A stretch of DNA of 64,000 nt from Bog-473 sp963766995 (GTDB lineage Bacteria > Actinomycetota > Acidimicrobiia > Acidimicrobiales > RAAP-2), in NCBI GenBank assembly GCA_963766995.1, contig CAVYCE010000001.1, positions 806,001-870,000 of the forward strand, read 5' to 3'. Positions within the stretch are counted from its first letter, which is position 1, and each line of letters opens with the position of its first letter. The notes beneath the pieces were generated by a model. It searched no databases and was not told where the DNA came from. It was given only the letters and a program-made list of their open reading frames with translations. This document shows positions 52,093 to 61,707 of this stretch, piece after piece. Position numbers and translations under genes: made by a program.

Positions 52093-53010
52093 ATGAAGTT
52101 CGCCGTCACACATCCGATGATCGCTCATCCCTACGATCCTGAACTCGTGTCGGGTCCGGGGATCATCGCCCTATCGACCGCAGCCGAAAAAGCCGGCTTC
52201 AACGGATTCGGCTTCACCGACCACCCTGCCCCGACTCAGAAATGGCTAGACAACGGAGGCCACGATGCCGTCGATCCTTTCGTGGCCATGGCGTTTGCCG
52301 CTGCCCACACCACGACCTTGCGGCTGATACCCAACATCGTGGTGCTCCCGTATCGCAACCCATTTGTGGTGGCCAAGGCGGGCGCGACGTTAGACCTCCT
52401 TTCCGGAGGACGCTTCACCCTTGCGGTCGGTGCCGGCTACCTCAAGCGGGAATTTGCTGCTCTGGGCGTGGACTACTCCCGACGAAATGAGTTGTTCGAC
52501 GAGGCGCTCGATGTCCTCAGGGGGATCTGGACGACTGACGACTTCTCGTTCGAAGGCGAGCACTTCAGTGCCAAGGGCATTACCGCTCACCCTCGACCGA
52601 CGACCGTGCCGCACCCGCCACTATGGATAGGTGGCAATTCATCCACCGCCCGGCAGCGCGTGGCGGATCGAGGTGACGGGTGGTCTCCCTTCGTCGCACC
52701 ACCAGGACTCGCATCGACGGCCAGCACAGCCACACTCGACTCCAGCACGCTGCCCGCGGCGATTGAGGACCTGCACCGACGTCTCGAGGCTGCTGGACGT
52801 GACCCCCAAACGGTGGACATCGCCTTTGCCAGTTACGAAGGTGGCTCGCCAGGAAGCCCGAAGTTCAATGCAGACGCTCATCTGACGCGCATGGCCCAGT
52901 TGGAGGCGATCGGCGTGACGTGGGCGCAGGTGTCACTTCCCGGTGACAGCCTCGACCATGCGCTCGAGGCAGCCGACCGTTTTGGGACAGAAGTGATCTC
53001 CAAGGTGTGA
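52093..53010 (+). CDS. LLM-class (F420-type) oxidoreductase
   Basis: A 305-residue luciferase-like TIM barrel protein. The N-terminus (KFAVTHPMIAHPYDPELV), GFGFTDHPAPT near residue 45, LDLLSGGRFTLAVGAGY near 105 and PPLWIGGNSSTARQRVADRGDGW near 180 match the probable F420-dependent class (TIGR03619-like). The cofactor is F420H2 by family; the substrate is unknown. It follows the GH4 gene by 34 bases and overlaps the start codon of the PLD-like frame by a few bases. Confidence 0.86.
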   Translation: MKFAVTHPMIAHPYDPELVSGPGIIALSTAAEKAGFNGFGFTDHPAPTQKWLDNGGHDAVDPFVAMAFAAAHTTTLRLIPNIVVLPYRNPFVVAKAGATLDLLSGGRFTLAVGAGYLKREFAALGVDYSRRNELFDEALDVLRGIWTTDDFSFEGEHFSAKGITAHPRPTTVPHPPLWIGGNSSTARQRVADRGDGWSPFVAPPGLASTASTATLDSSTLPAAIEDLHRRLEAAGRDPQTVDIAFASYEGGSPGSPKFNADAHLTRMAQLEAIGVTWAQVSLPGDSLDHALEAADRFGTEVISKV

Positions 53011-53057
53011 ACAGCCTGGGGCTGCATCCCCAAAGGCACAATCCTCCAAAGGAACAA

Positions 53058-54392
53058 GTGGCGTCAAAGCACAACCGAAGGATCGGTGTCTTGATACTGA
53101 TGTCAAGCTTGGCCTTGCTGGCTGCCGGTTGCTCCTCGAGGGGTCCGATGAGTCACAAGGGCAAGACGATGCATGTCCACACCACAAAGTCCTCTCAAAC
53201 CACCACGACAACTGCCTCAGCCCGGCCAACGAGCACATCAACTCTTCACACGCCGACATCCGCCGTGCCAGATGACGCTGGCCTGTCCCTCTTGGTCGAA
53301 CCTCAGGACGGCGTGCAACCCATTTACGCCATCTTGTCCTCAGCGCAACACACCCTCGACATGACGATGTACGAACTGTCTGACGCGACGGCAGAGCAAA
53401 TTTTGATCAAAGACCATGACAGGGGCGTCCGGGTCAGAGTCGTTCTCGATCACGCCTACGCGGGTGGATCGGTGAATCAGGCTGCGTTCTCGGCCCTCTC
53501 GTCAGCAGGCGTGTCGGTGGTCTGGGCCAATGATTCCGAGATTTTCCATCAAAAGACCATCACGGTGGACGGCGACAAGTCAGTCATCATGACCGGTAAC
53601 CTCACGCCTCAGTACTACGCCACGACGAGAGATTTTGCAGTGATAGATGAGCAGCCCTCTGACGTGGCTGCTATCGAGTCGACCTTTAATTCCGACTGGT
53701 CCGGGTCAGCTCCAGCACCGGGTCAACCGGGACTGGACTTGCTCTGGAGCCCTGGGTCCGAGTCGCAACTTGTCACCCTCCTCAATTCAGCGACCCGGAG
53801 CGTGACTGTCGAGAACGAGGAGATGGACTCAACGTCTATTGAGGACGCTCTCGATGCGACGGCGCGTCGAGGCGTCGAGGTCACCGTGGTCATGACGGCC
53901 AACTCGGAATGGGACTCGGCCTTCTCTCAGCTCGAGTCAAATGGCGTGCACATTGTTCTCTATCCAGACACTTCAACCGCCCTCTACATCCACGCCAAGG
54001 TCATTGACGTCGACGATGCCCGGGCGTTCGTCGGATCGGAGAACTTCTCGGCGGCGAGCCTTGACTACAACCGAGAATTGGGCCTCATCACCTCATCGGC
54101 CAACGTACTGGGCCCACTGAACAGCACTTTGTCGAGTGATGTGGCGAACGGCCAATTGCAACAGCCGACGAACCAGGCCGCACCCTCGGTACCTACTCCT
54201 TCGGCGATAGCGCCGACGCCCGTCACCAGTCCGCCATCGGACGGCTGCACCCCGATCGACAACGAAGGTGGGTGCTACGAACCGGGTGAGTACTGCCGAA
54301 ACGACGATCATGGCTCTACCGGTCGGGCAGGTAACGGTGACACCATCACCTGCGAAGACGAGAGCGGAACGTGGTATTGGGAATCAACCTGA
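53058..54392 (+). CDS. PLD-family lipoprotein with Cys-rich C-terminus
   Basis: A 444-residue lipoprotein. A signal ends in LAAGCSS, so the Cys becomes the lipidated N-terminus. A Ser/Thr-rich stretch precedes two phospholipase-D domains, each with an HxKxxxxD motif: HQKTITVD (about residue 173) and HAKVIDVD (about 315). Two such motifs form one active site in PLD/nuclease enzymes. The last ~45 residues hold a Cys-rich motif (GCTPIDNEGGCYEPGEYC...ITCEDESG) seen at the ends of some exported proteins and probably disulfide-bonded. GTG 53058 follows AAAGGA; an earlier GTG 53007 would overlap the upstream gene. It could cleave phospholipids or DNA outside the cell. Confidence 0.85.
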   Translation: MASKHNRRIGVLILMSSLALLAAGCSSRGPMSHKGKTMHVHTTKSSQTTTTTASARPTSTSTLHTPTSAVPDDAGLSLLVEPQDGVQPIYAILSSAQHTLDMTMYELSDATAEQILIKDHDRGVRVRVVLDHAYAGGSVNQAAFSALSSAGVSVVWANDSEIFHQKTITVDGDKSVIMTGNLTPQYYATTRDFAVIDEQPSDVAAIESTFNSDWSGSAPAPGQPGLDLLWSPGSESQLVTLLNSATRSVTVENEEMDSTSIEDALDATARRGVEVTVVMTANSEWDSAFSQLESNGVHIVLYPDTSTALYIHAKVIDVDDARAFVGSENFSAASLDYNRELGLITSSANVLGPLNSTLSSDVANGQLQQPTNQAAPSVPTPSAIAPTPVTSPPSDGCTPIDNEGGCYEPGEYCRNDDHGSTGRAGNGDTITCEDESGTWYWEST

Positions 54393-54443
54393 TTGCGGTG
54401 AACTCGACGCCATGAACACGAATCGCGATACCGTCGCCACCTG

Positions 54444-55625
54444 ATGACGGGGGGTCATTTGGAAATCGCCGAATTGATTGACTCAGCATGCCGTCGCGCC
54501 GGTGTGGATGACTTCGGTGGCACAACTTGGCGTGAAGGTCTGGAGGTTCTCGTTGACTCGCTCAATTATGAAGCGGCCCTGAACGACGTTGGCGTTTCCG
54601 CCATGTCGGATCAAATCGTCGGCCACTTAGTCAACCGTCTTCAAATAGAGCAGTGGTATGCCAGATTCCCCGAAATTGATAATGAGCGCATTGTTGCTCC
54701 GCTCTACGGGCTCGGCCTTCCACGCACCGGGTCCACCGCTCTCAGCTATTTGCTGGCTCAAGATCCGAGTCGCCGGTCACTACGCGTCTGGGAGGCCTCG
54801 ACTCCCTGCCCTCCACCCGAAGCCGACACCCAATACAACGATCCACGAATCGCCATTGCCCAAGCCGGTATCGACTTCACCAATGAGATGTTCACCGGAT
54901 TTGCAGAGATGCTGCCCTCGGCTGCTGACGGACCGCAGGAGTGCTTGTTGCCCATGGCGCTTGAGTTCCGATCGCTGATATTCGAAGGCATGGCTCGCAT
55001 CCCCAGCTACAGCGCCTGGATACTGCAATGCGACATGGTCCCGGCCTACCGGTACCACCAAAGAGTCCTGAAGCTCCTTCAGTGGCATTGCCCGCCGTAT
55101 CGGTGGTGGCTCAAATCTCCGTCCCACATGTTGTCGATCGATGCCCTCAACGCGGTGTATCCCGATGCGCAATTTGTGATGACGCACCGAGACGTGAGCC
55201 AAGTCCTGCCGTCGGTGTGTGCGTTGTACTACTCGCTGACGTCAGTCCTCACGGAACACCCTGACCCCACCGGCATAGGTACGCACAGTGTCAATGTGTG
55301 GCGCACTGCCCTGGAGCGTCTCATTGCTTTTCGAGACCGTGGTCACGATGATCGCTTCCACGACCTCATGTTCGAAGACGTCCAGCGAGACCCAATCGGT
55401 GAAGTCACGCGGCTCTACTCCGAGCTCGGCGACACGTTGAGCGAAGACGCCCAGTCGGGTATGGAGCAGTGGTGGACGGACAATTCCAAAAACCGGTCCG
55501 GGCCTGGGAGACACTCTCCGGAAGAGTTCGGTCTCGACTCGGAGACAATCACTGCCAATTTCGCCTTCTATTTCGAGCGCTTCGGTGTCCCCATCACACC
55601 GCCAATGAAACACGATGGACACTGA
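54444..55625 (+). CDS. Sulfotransferase family protein (PAPS-dependent)
   Basis: A 393-residue sulfotransferase-like protein. The PAPS 5'-phosphosulfate loop is GLGLPRTGSTALSYLL (about residue 92), and the 3'-phosphate motif is FVMTHRDVSQVLPSV (about 243). The central helices and C-terminal part fit actinobacterial Sulfotransfer_3 proteins. Acceptor unknown; lipids, steroids or sugars are usual. It is followed by the DUF1214-like gene (36 bases) and an SDR gene (1-base overlap), an arrangement that recurs in Actinobacteria and suggests one pathway. Confidence 0.85.
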   Translation: MTGGHLEIAELIDSACRRAGVDDFGGTTWREGLEVLVDSLNYEAALNDVGVSAMSDQIVGHLVNRLQIEQWYARFPEIDNERIVAPLYGLGLPRTGSTALSYLLAQDPSRRSLRVWEASTPCPPPEADTQYNDPRIAIAQAGIDFTNEMFTGFAEMLPSAADGPQECLLPMALEFRSLIFEGMARIPSYSAWILQCDMVPAYRYHQRVLKLLQWHCPPYRWWLKSPSHMLSIDALNAVYPDAQFVMTHRDVSQVLPSVCALYYSLTSVLTEHPDPTGIGTHSVNVWRTALERLIAFRDRGHDDRFHDLMFEDVQRDPIGEVTRLYSELGDTLSEDAQSGMEQWWTDNSKNRSGPGRHSPEEFGLDSETITANFAFYFERFGVPITPPMKHDGH

Positions 55626-55661
55626 CGTGCTTTTCTTGATACTCACAACAAGGAACAGCCC

Positions 55662-56765
55662 ATGAACGAGATAGATCAGAAGGTCGTTGACGGCGTGGCA
55701 TGGCGGGAGTTCTGCGATCTGCTGGCCGACGCCGGTGACGCCATTCTGGCGGAGGGGAACCCTTCGGACCCCCTTGACCGCGCCGAAGGCTTTCGCATGC
55801 TGTCCCGACTCTTGCGCGGAGCCTTGGAAAACAAGCTCGAATACGGAACGGCCAGCCATCCGGAACTGATCTGCACCTGCCACGAGACGATCAAGATCGT
55901 GGCTGAGAATCCCGACAACCATTACCTCGGCGCGTCGCTCGATGGAAAATACGACTACCGAATCACCGGCACGCGGGGTGAGGCAAAGTGGATCAGCTTC
56001 AACCTGTTTTCCGGGGCGGGATTTGGGGGCGGAGGACCAGGCACTGGCGCCACTCTCCACCAAGAGCAGATGGAGATTGAACCAGACGGCAGTTTCGAGG
56101 TGGTCATTTCTCAGCGGGAGCATCCTGGGAACTGGCTTCGATCGGAACCCGATACCCGGAGCCTGGCCATCCGGCAAACCTTCCTGGACAAGCGTCATCA
56201 GCAACACGCTGAGATGCGAATCACGCGTATCGACGGGGATGGAGCACCACCAAACCCTCTGACCCCTGAAGACCTCTACAACTCATTGATCTATGCCGGG
56301 TTCTATGTCAAGGGAGTGGCACAAATCGGCGCGCAATGGGCGACACGCCAGTCCCAATGGCCCAACATCTTCACCGACGAGGCCGAAGGAGAGGAGACCA
56401 GCAGATTCAAGGATCCCCAAATCAAATGGCATCAGGCGTACTTCCAATTGGCCAACGACGAAGCGTTGGTCATTGAGGTGATGCCTCCGCAATGCGAGTA
56501 CTGGATGATCGCGCTCCACAACCACTGGATGGAGACCTTGGACTACATCCACCATCAGACCACCCTCAATTGTCATTCGGCCCAACTTGAAGCGGACGGA
56601 AGAGTCAGATTTGTGGTGGCCAACCGCGATCCGGGGGTTGCCAATTGGCTGGACACAGCCGGACATACTCGTGGGACCGTCGGAGTCCGTTGGGTTGGCC
56701 CCGATGTCACCGACGTCCTTCCATCAACCAGCGTCGTCAGCCTCGACTCTCTTGGAGGCCAGTAA
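55662..56765 (+). CDS. DUF1214-like protein
   Basis: A 367-residue protein whose C-terminal third (QPPQCEYWMIALHNHW-like, then RDPGVANWLDTAGHTRGTVGVRWVG) matches the DUF1214 module seen with DUF1254 or alone. The first two thirds are a beta-rich domain with GGGGPGTGATL. The role is unknown; relatives cluster with sulfotransferases, SDRs and acyl-CoA genes. It lies between the sulfotransferase and SDR genes; its stop overlaps the SDR start by one base (TAATG), so the three are likely co-translated. Confidence 0.78.
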   Translation: MNEIDQKVVDGVAWREFCDLLADAGDAILAEGNPSDPLDRAEGFRMLSRLLRGALENKLEYGTASHPELICTCHETIKIVAENPDNHYLGASLDGKYDYRITGTRGEAKWISFNLFSGAGFGGGGPGTGATLHQEQMEIEPDGSFEVVISQREHPGNWLRSEPDTRSLAIRQTFLDKRHQQHAEMRITRIDGDGAPPNPLTPEDLYNSLIYAGFYVKGVAQIGAQWATRQSQWPNIFTDEAEGEETSRFKDPQIKWHQAYFQLANDEALVIEVMPPQCEYWMIALHNHWMETLDYIHHQTTLNCHSAQLEADGRVRFVVANRDPGVANWLDTAGHTRGTVGVRWVGPDVTDVLPSTSVVSLDSLGGQ

Positions 56766-57568
56766 TGGAGCTCGGACTGGCCGATGCAGCCGTGGTCATT
56801 GCCGGTGGCACCACAGGCATGGGCAGAGCCGCCGCCGATTGCTTCGCCGCTGACGGAGCACGGGTCGCCGTCCTGGCCCGAACCCAGACCGATCTGGACG
56901 AGACGGTGGAGGCACTGCTCGGTCTCGGTGCGCCGGAGGCCATCGGCATTCAAACCGATCTGACCGATTCGACGTCAATCGACAGTGCCGTGGCCGAGAT
57001 CGACCGGCGATGGAATCAGCTCAACGTGGTGGTCAACGCGGCCGGCCCATTTTTGAGCGGCGTCAAGAACTTCGAGGACTACACCGATGAGGAATGGCTG
57101 GAGGTCTTCAATGGGGTTGCCCTCAGCGCAGTTCGAACCATCCGCGCCTCCCTCCCACTTCTCCGTCGCGCGTCGTGGGCCCGCATCGTGAATGTCTCCG
57201 CCATGTCCACCAAAAGACAGTCGGGATCGCTCGTGGCATACACGGCGGCAAAATCGGCCCTGACGAGTCTGAGCAAGAACCTTTCGATGACATTGGCCAC
57301 GGACGGCATTCTGGTGAACACAGTTAGTCCCGGCACCTTCGTCTCCGAGTCATTCAAACGAATGCTGCGGCCGCTCCCCGACGTTGACGAAAACGATCTC
57401 TTCGACGTCATGCGGTTTATCGGCCGTGGGTTTGGCCATCACGTCGACCTCGAACGGGCTGCCGACCCATCCGAAATCGGACCGGTTATCGCCTTTGTCG
57501 GCTCAGCACGGAATACGTACATGACCGGGGCCAACATCAACGTGGACGGCGGCTCGGACTTCACATAG
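56765..57568 (+). CDS. Short-chain dehydrogenase/reductase (SDR), operon with sulfotransferase
   Basis: A 267-residue classical SDR. Coenzyme loop GGTTGMG (about residue 14), NAAG (about 88), catalytic Ser in VSAMS and YTAAK as the active-site Tyr/Lys. The residue after the second strand is Arg (LARTQTD), suggesting NADP(H). The C-terminus is the usual substrate loop GANINVDGG. It starts one base before the end of the DUF1214-like gene. Substrate probably a hydroxy or keto lipid shared with the sulfotransferase. Confidence 0.86.
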   Translation: MELGLADAAVVIAGGTTGMGRAAADCFAADGARVAVLARTQTDLDETVEALLGLGAPEAIGIQTDLTDSTSIDSAVAEIDRRWNQLNVVVNAAGPFLSGVKNFEDYTDEEWLEVFNGVALSAVRTIRASLPLLRRASWARIVNVSAMSTKRQSGSLVAYTAAKSALTSLSKNLSMTLATDGILVNTVSPGTFVSESFKRMLRPLPDVDENDLFDVMRFIGRGFGHHVDLERAADPSEIGPVIAFVGSARNTYMTGANINVDGGSDFT

Positions 57569-57607
57569 AGACTCTCCGCTGACCTCACCACGGGGTAAGG
57601 ACGTCGG

Positions 57608-58033
57608 TCACGGGACGAGCGATGCCTCAAGGGTGATTTCTGGCACTCCGGCCAACGCACGACTGACCGGGCAGCCGGCTTTGGCCGCCAACGCGTGCTC
57701 TACGAACACGGCCTCGTCAAGCCCGGGTACCTGCCCCACCGTCGTCAGGGCGATTTTCGTGATGGTTGGGGCTCCTTCAACAGGTCGAAGCGTCACGATG
57801 GCTTCCGTCTGCACTGAGTGAGGTGGATGACCGGCCTGGGCCAGCATGTTGGAAAGTGCCATCGAGAAGCACGCAGCATGGGCCGCCGCGATCAGCTGCT
57901 CCGGGTTGGATCCAGGACCATCTTCAAATCGTGATTTGAAGGTATATCCCCCGCTAATGGTGTCACCTGCCGTAAATGTGCCAGTTCCCGTTGGCACATC
58001 GCCTTTCCATTCCGCCGTACCTTTTGCTGGCAT
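57608..58033 (-). CDS. OsmC-family peroxiredoxin
   Basis: A 141-residue OsmC protein with the redox pair Cys in AAHAACFSMAL and in KAGCPVSRAL, which reduces organic hydroperoxides. N-terminus begins at ATG 58033 with a GAGGAGCG site. It is likely one of the cell's antioxidant enzymes using thiol reduction. It ends 39 bases from the convergent SDR gene. Confidence 0.92.
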   Translation of the reverse strand: MPAKGTAEWKGDVPTGTGTFTAGDTISGGYTFKSRFEDGPGSNPEQLIAAAHAACFSMALSNMLAQAGHPPHSVQTEAIVTLRPVEGAPTITKIALTTVGQVPGLDEAVFVEHALAAKAGCPVSRALAGVPEITLEASLVP

Positions 58034-58169
58034 TCCACGCTCCTCGTTCGAATGTCGGTGTCGTACACCCTCACCATATTGGAAGCAACGGCTTTTCCGT
58101 ACATACAAATGTGGGTAGACACGTGTGACGGTTGGCCCTGTATGGAGAGCTCCTCAACTGCAATTCGGT

Positions 58170-59534
58170 CTATGAAATCCACACCGTCTTGGCATTGCAG
58201 AATTCCTTGAGACCCAACGCCGAAAGTTCGCGGCCGAACCCGGATCGCTTGATTCCGCCAAATGGGAGCTCGGGCGTAGAGACCACCATGGCGTTGACAA
58301 ATACCTGTCCGGCTTCAATCTCTTCGACGCAGCGTCGTATTTCGTCTTCGTCATTGGTCCAGACGCTTGAGCCCAACCCGAACGTCGTTGCATTGGCCAC
58401 CTTCAGGGCTGAATCCAGATCAGGCACTCGTTCAATCATGGCTACCGGACCAAAGAGTTCCTGGTTGGCCACCCGCATATTCGAAGTGACTTCCGTAAGG
58501 ACAGTGGGGGCCATGTACCACCCAGCATGGCCAATGTCACGAGTCTTGGTGTGCACCGTTGCTCCCTCGCTCCGCGCATCTTCGATCTGCCTCAGCAGTT
58601 GGTCGCGCTGCGCTTCCGTGACAATTGGACCAACTTCGGTCGCCGGGTCGAGCGGATCGCCCACAACCAAATTGTCCATGGCCTCGATAAACCTTCGGGA
58701 GAATTCGTCCGCTATTGGCTCCGCCACAATGAAGCGCTTTGCGGCAATGCACGATTGCCCGTTACTGAGCAGCCGCGATGTGACGCCAGTTTTGACAGCC
58801 ACATCGAGATCTGCGGTCGGCAGAACGATGAACGGGTCCGATCCCCCAAGTTCAAGCACGCTCCTTTTCAACGAATTCCCGGCCGTGGCAGCGACGGACA
58901 TGCCCGCTCGTTCGCTCCCAGTCAGCGTCACCGCAGCAATCCGGTGGTCCTCGATAATGGAGGCAACGTCATTGGTCTCGACAAACAGATTGGTAAATAC
59001 GCCAACGGGCACCCCGGCCCGGCGGAAGGCATCTTCGAGAAACTGAGCCGTCTGAGGAACTGTCTCGGCGTGTTTGAGTAGCCCGACGTTTCCGACCATG
59101 AGTGCCGGTGCGGCGAATCGAATCACCTGCCACAAGGGGAAGTTCCACGGCATGATGGCCAGGACGGCCCCAAGCGGCTGATAGTGAACGTAGGAGCTGG
59201 CGGCATTCGTCTCAATGGGTTCGTCAGCCAAGAGCGCTTCCGCGTGATCGGCGAACCAGCGCATCGCCATGGCGCACTTTGTTGTTTCAGCCCGAGCCGA
59301 AGCGAGGGTTTTGCCCATCTCCGTCGTCACCATTCGTGCAATGTCATCGGCTTCGCTCTCGTAGATGCTGGCCGTGGCTCGCAAGTAATCAGCGCGTTCG
59401 CCAAATGTTGTGTTCCGATAATCCATGAAGGCATCGGCAGCTTGCTGCAACAGGGCATCAACCTGAGCCGGACTGTGGCTGGAAAATGTTCGCTCAGTCA
59501 GACCGGTATGTGGATTTACGGTAGCGAAAGGCAT
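58170..59534 (-). CDS. Succinate-semialdehyde dehydrogenase-like aldehyde dehydrogenase
   Basis: A 454-residue NAD(P)-dependent aldehyde dehydrogenase. It has the coenzyme region MPWNFPLWQVIR, the catalytic Glu motif LELGGSDPFIVL and the catalytic Cys in SNGQSCIAAKRF. It fits the GabD/SSADH subgroup, which oxidises succinate semialdehyde, but semialdehyde specificity is not decided by motifs alone. It is divergent from the AlsS-like gene. Start ATG 59534. Confidence 0.85.
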   Translation of the reverse strand: MPFATVNPHTGLTERTFSSHSPAQVDALLQQAADAFMDYRNTTFGERADYLRATASIYESEADDIARMVTTEMGKTLASARAETTKCAMAMRWFADHAEALLADEPIETNAASSYVHYQPLGAVLAIMPWNFPLWQVIRFAAPALMVGNVGLLKHAETVPQTAQFLEDAFRRAGVPVGVFTNLFVETNDVASIIEDHRIAAVTLTGSERAGMSVAATAGNSLKRSVLELGGSDPFIVLPTADLDVAVKTGVTSRLLSNGQSCIAAKRFIVAEPIADEFSRRFIEAMDNLVVGDPLDPATEVGPIVTEAQRDQLLRQIEDARSEGATVHTKTRDIGHAGWYMAPTVLTEVTSNMRVANQELFGPVAMIERVPDLDSALKVANATTFGLGSSVWTNDEDEIRRCVEEIEAGQVFVNAMVVSTPELPFGGIKRSGFGRELSALGLKEFCNAKTVWIS

Positions 59535-59655
59535 CTCTCAATTCTTAGCTCTCCTGCGGTTGGACATGCCGGACTAGGGACCCTCCCCTGTGCCGAACGT
59601 TTCCCACGACAAGAGTTCAGTGTCCGAAGCGACACGAGGTCGATACGATCCTTTT

Positions 59656-61314
59656 ATGGCCGAAGAAGGACAGCGCGTGGCAGATCTCATAGTCCGTTGC
59701 CTGGAACAGGAGGGGGTTACCTGTGTATTTGGCATTCCGGGCGAGGAGAACATCTACCTGACCGATGCACTTTCCAGATCAACCATCCGATACATCCTGG
59801 TGCGACACGAGCAGGCGGCCTCCTTTATGGCGGAGATATACGGACGTCTCACAGGACGAGCGGGCGTGTGCTCCTCGACGCTGGGACCCGGCGCCATCAA
59901 CCTTCTTTTGGGGACGGCAGATGCCAATACCAACAGCACGCCTTTGGTCGCATTGTCGGCACAGGTGGGATTGAACCGGATTTACAAGGAATCGCACCAG
60001 AGCGTCGATCTGGTGTCGATGTTCGCCCCAGTCACCAAGTGGGCAGAACTGATCCTGTCACCTGAAGCAGCCCCGGAAATGATTCGGAAGGCATTCAAAC
60101 TGGCGCAAACGGAACGTCCAGGTGCCGTGTATCTGGGCATACCTGAGGACATTGAGGATGCCTTCGTATCTGCCCATCTCGCGCCGCTGGGAGTCAACAC
60201 CCCTCGGCCAGATGAGCCATCACCAACTCAGATCGAGCGCGCCGCAGCCATACTTAATGCGAGCACTCGTCCCATTGTGTTGGCCGGTCATGGCGCGGCG
60301 CGGTCCGAGGCAGCCTCAGCGCTACTTTCATTTTCGGAATCACTAGGACTCCCGGTAGCCACCACCTTCCATGGCAAAGGTGTCTTCCCCGACGACCACC
60401 CATATTCTCTGGGCGCAGTTGGATTCATGAGTCGCGATTACGTCAATTTCGGCTTTGACGAGGCCGACGTCATTGTCAGTGTGGGCTACGAACTTCAGGA
60501 GTTTGACCCGGTTCGAATCAATCCGAAGGGAGACAAGAAGATCATCCACTTGAGTCGGGTTCCCGCCGAGGTGGACGTCCACTACGACGTGAATGTGGGG
60601 ATACAGGCTGACATAGTCCGCACGCTGGACGCGTTGGCGCAGGCCACATCTCGCCGGTTCGAACAAGGGTCGTGCGGCGAGAAGATTCGCCACCTGTTGG
60701 CTGATGAGTTCGCTCGCGGTGCCGCTGATGACAGTTTCCCTCTCAAGCCTCAACGAGTGGTGGCCGATACTCGGGCCGCCTTGCGAAGGTCCGACATCGT
60801 GCTGGCCGACACTGGCGCGGTGAAGATGTGGATGGCTCGTCTCTACCCAACGTATGAACCCAACACCTGCCTCATCTCCAATGGACTTTCCACCATGGCC
60901 TTTGCGCTCCCAGGGGCAATCGGGGCCAAGTTGGCTGCACCAGATCGACGAATTCTGGCTGCCACTGGCGACGGCGCCTTTCTGATGAATTCTCAAGAGA
61001 TTGAGACAGCCATTCGGGAGCACATTCCATTGACCGTGCTCATTTGGGAGGACGGTGCGTACGGATTGATCGGTTGGAAAATGGACCTTGAGCTCGGCCA
61101 CCATGTGGAAGTCGGCTTCTCCAATCCCGACTTTGTGGCTTATGCCGAAAGCTTTGGGGCTCGCGGCTACCGCGTGGAGGCGGCCAGTGACCTCTTACCT
61201 ATGCTCACCGAGGCGCTCGAGTCCGACACGGTGTCGGTGATTACTTGCCCGGTGGACTACTCGGAGAACCTCCGGCTCACCAGCGCTCTGGGTGAGTTGT
61301 CCGGACCGTTCTGA
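59656..61314 (+). CDS. AlsS-like acetolactate synthase (thiamine diphosphate enzyme)
   Basis: A 552-residue thiamine-diphosphate enzyme with all three expected domains. The N-terminal activating Glu sits in RHEQAASFMAEIYGR; GPGAINLLLG marks the Pyr domain; GDGAFLMNSQEIETA starts the TPP-binding motif, which ends with DGAYGLIGW, where Asp replaces the usual Asn of NxxYG. The C-terminus VDYSENLRLT resembles the catabolic AlsS group. It converts two pyruvates to acetolactate, giving acetoin or a branched-chain precursor. No regulatory ilvH gene follows, so a catabolic or alternative role fits better than IlvB. ATG 59656 was used; the frame opens at 59590. Confidence 0.85.
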   Translation: MAEEGQRVADLIVRCLEQEGVTCVFGIPGEENIYLTDALSRSTIRYILVRHEQAASFMAEIYGRLTGRAGVCSSTLGPGAINLLLGTADANTNSTPLVALSAQVGLNRIYKESHQSVDLVSMFAPVTKWAELILSPEAAPEMIRKAFKLAQTERPGAVYLGIPEDIEDAFVSAHLAPLGVNTPRPDEPSPTQIERAAAILNASTRPIVLAGHGAARSEAASALLSFSESLGLPVATTFHGKGVFPDDHPYSLGAVGFMSRDYVNFGFDEADVIVSVGYELQEFDPVRINPKGDKKIIHLSRVPAEVDVHYDVNVGIQADIVRTLDALAQATSRRFEQGSCGEKIRHLLADEFARGAADDSFPLKPQRVVADTRAALRRSDIVLADTGAVKMWMARLYPTYEPNTCLISNGLSTMAFALPGAIGAKLAAPDRRILAATGDGAFLMNSQEIETAIREHIPLTVLIWEDGAYGLIGWKMDLELGHHVEVGFSNPDFVAYAESFGARGYRVEAASDLLPMLTEALESDTVSVITCPVDYSENLRLTSALGELSGPF

Positions 61315-61325
61315 CCTGCTTAGCC

Positions 61326-61372
61326 GTATGAAGCAACGCCTCATACCCCTGGCCTCCCGAAGGGGGTCCAGG
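61326..61372. terminator. Two adjacent hairpins between AlsS-like gene and tRNA-Glu
   Basis: GTATGA-N9-TCATAC (61326-61346) and CCTGG-C-CTCC-CGAA-GGGG-GT-CCAGG (61348-61372) can form two stems. They fill most of the gap between the AlsS-like stop and tRNA-Glu and could end transcription from either side, but a convincing T-run is missing. Confidence 0.4.
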
Positions 61373-61384
61373 CAAACATTTTCG

Positions 61385-61457
61385 CAGTCCCAACGGGATT
61401 TGAACCCGTGTCGCCACCTTGAGAGGGTGGTGTCCTAGGCCTCTAGACGATGGGACC
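61385..61457 (-). tRNA. tRNA-Glu (anticodon CUC)
   Basis: A 73-base cloverleaf on the minus strand. The acceptor stem GGTCCCA pairs with TGGGACT (first pair G-U), the D-stem is GTC/GAC, the anticodon loop is CTCTCAA with anticodon CUC, and the T-arm ACGGG-TTCAAAT-CCCGT is perfect. The discriminator base is G, as usual for tRNA-Glu. CCA is not encoded. It is downstream of tRNA-Gln by 33 bases, and both lie beside gltX. Confidence 0.95.
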
Positions 61458-61490
61458 TTGTACGGCGTCTTCCCTGGAGAATCTGCCGGG

Positions 61491-61562
61491 CTCGGGGGGA
61501 AGGACTCGAACCCTCAATAACTGGACCAGAACCAGTCGTGTTGCCGATTACACCACCCCCGA
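61491..61562 (-). tRNA. tRNA-Gln (anticodon CUG)
   Basis: A 72-base cloverleaf on the minus strand. Acceptor TCGGGGG/CCCCCGA is fully paired, D-arm GTG...CAC, anticodon loop TTCTGGT with anticodon CUG, T-arm GAGGG-TTCGAGT-CCTTC (one G-U). The discriminator is G, and CCA is not encoded. Adjacent to tRNA-Glu and, on the same strand, downstream of gltX, whose product charges tRNA-Glu and, in bacteria lacking GlnRS, also tRNA-Gln. Confidence 0.95.
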
Positions 61563-61707
61563 ATGGGTGGACGATCAGGTTAGCCGAGCAGACGAGGAGC
61601 CGAAAAGCGGTCCCGGTCCTGGTAGTGCACCCGATCTGGACCTGCTGTTAGTGGAAAGATGCCACCAAGCCGCCGGCCGGGGGTGCTCGCTGGGAGTGGA
61701 GGAAGTC

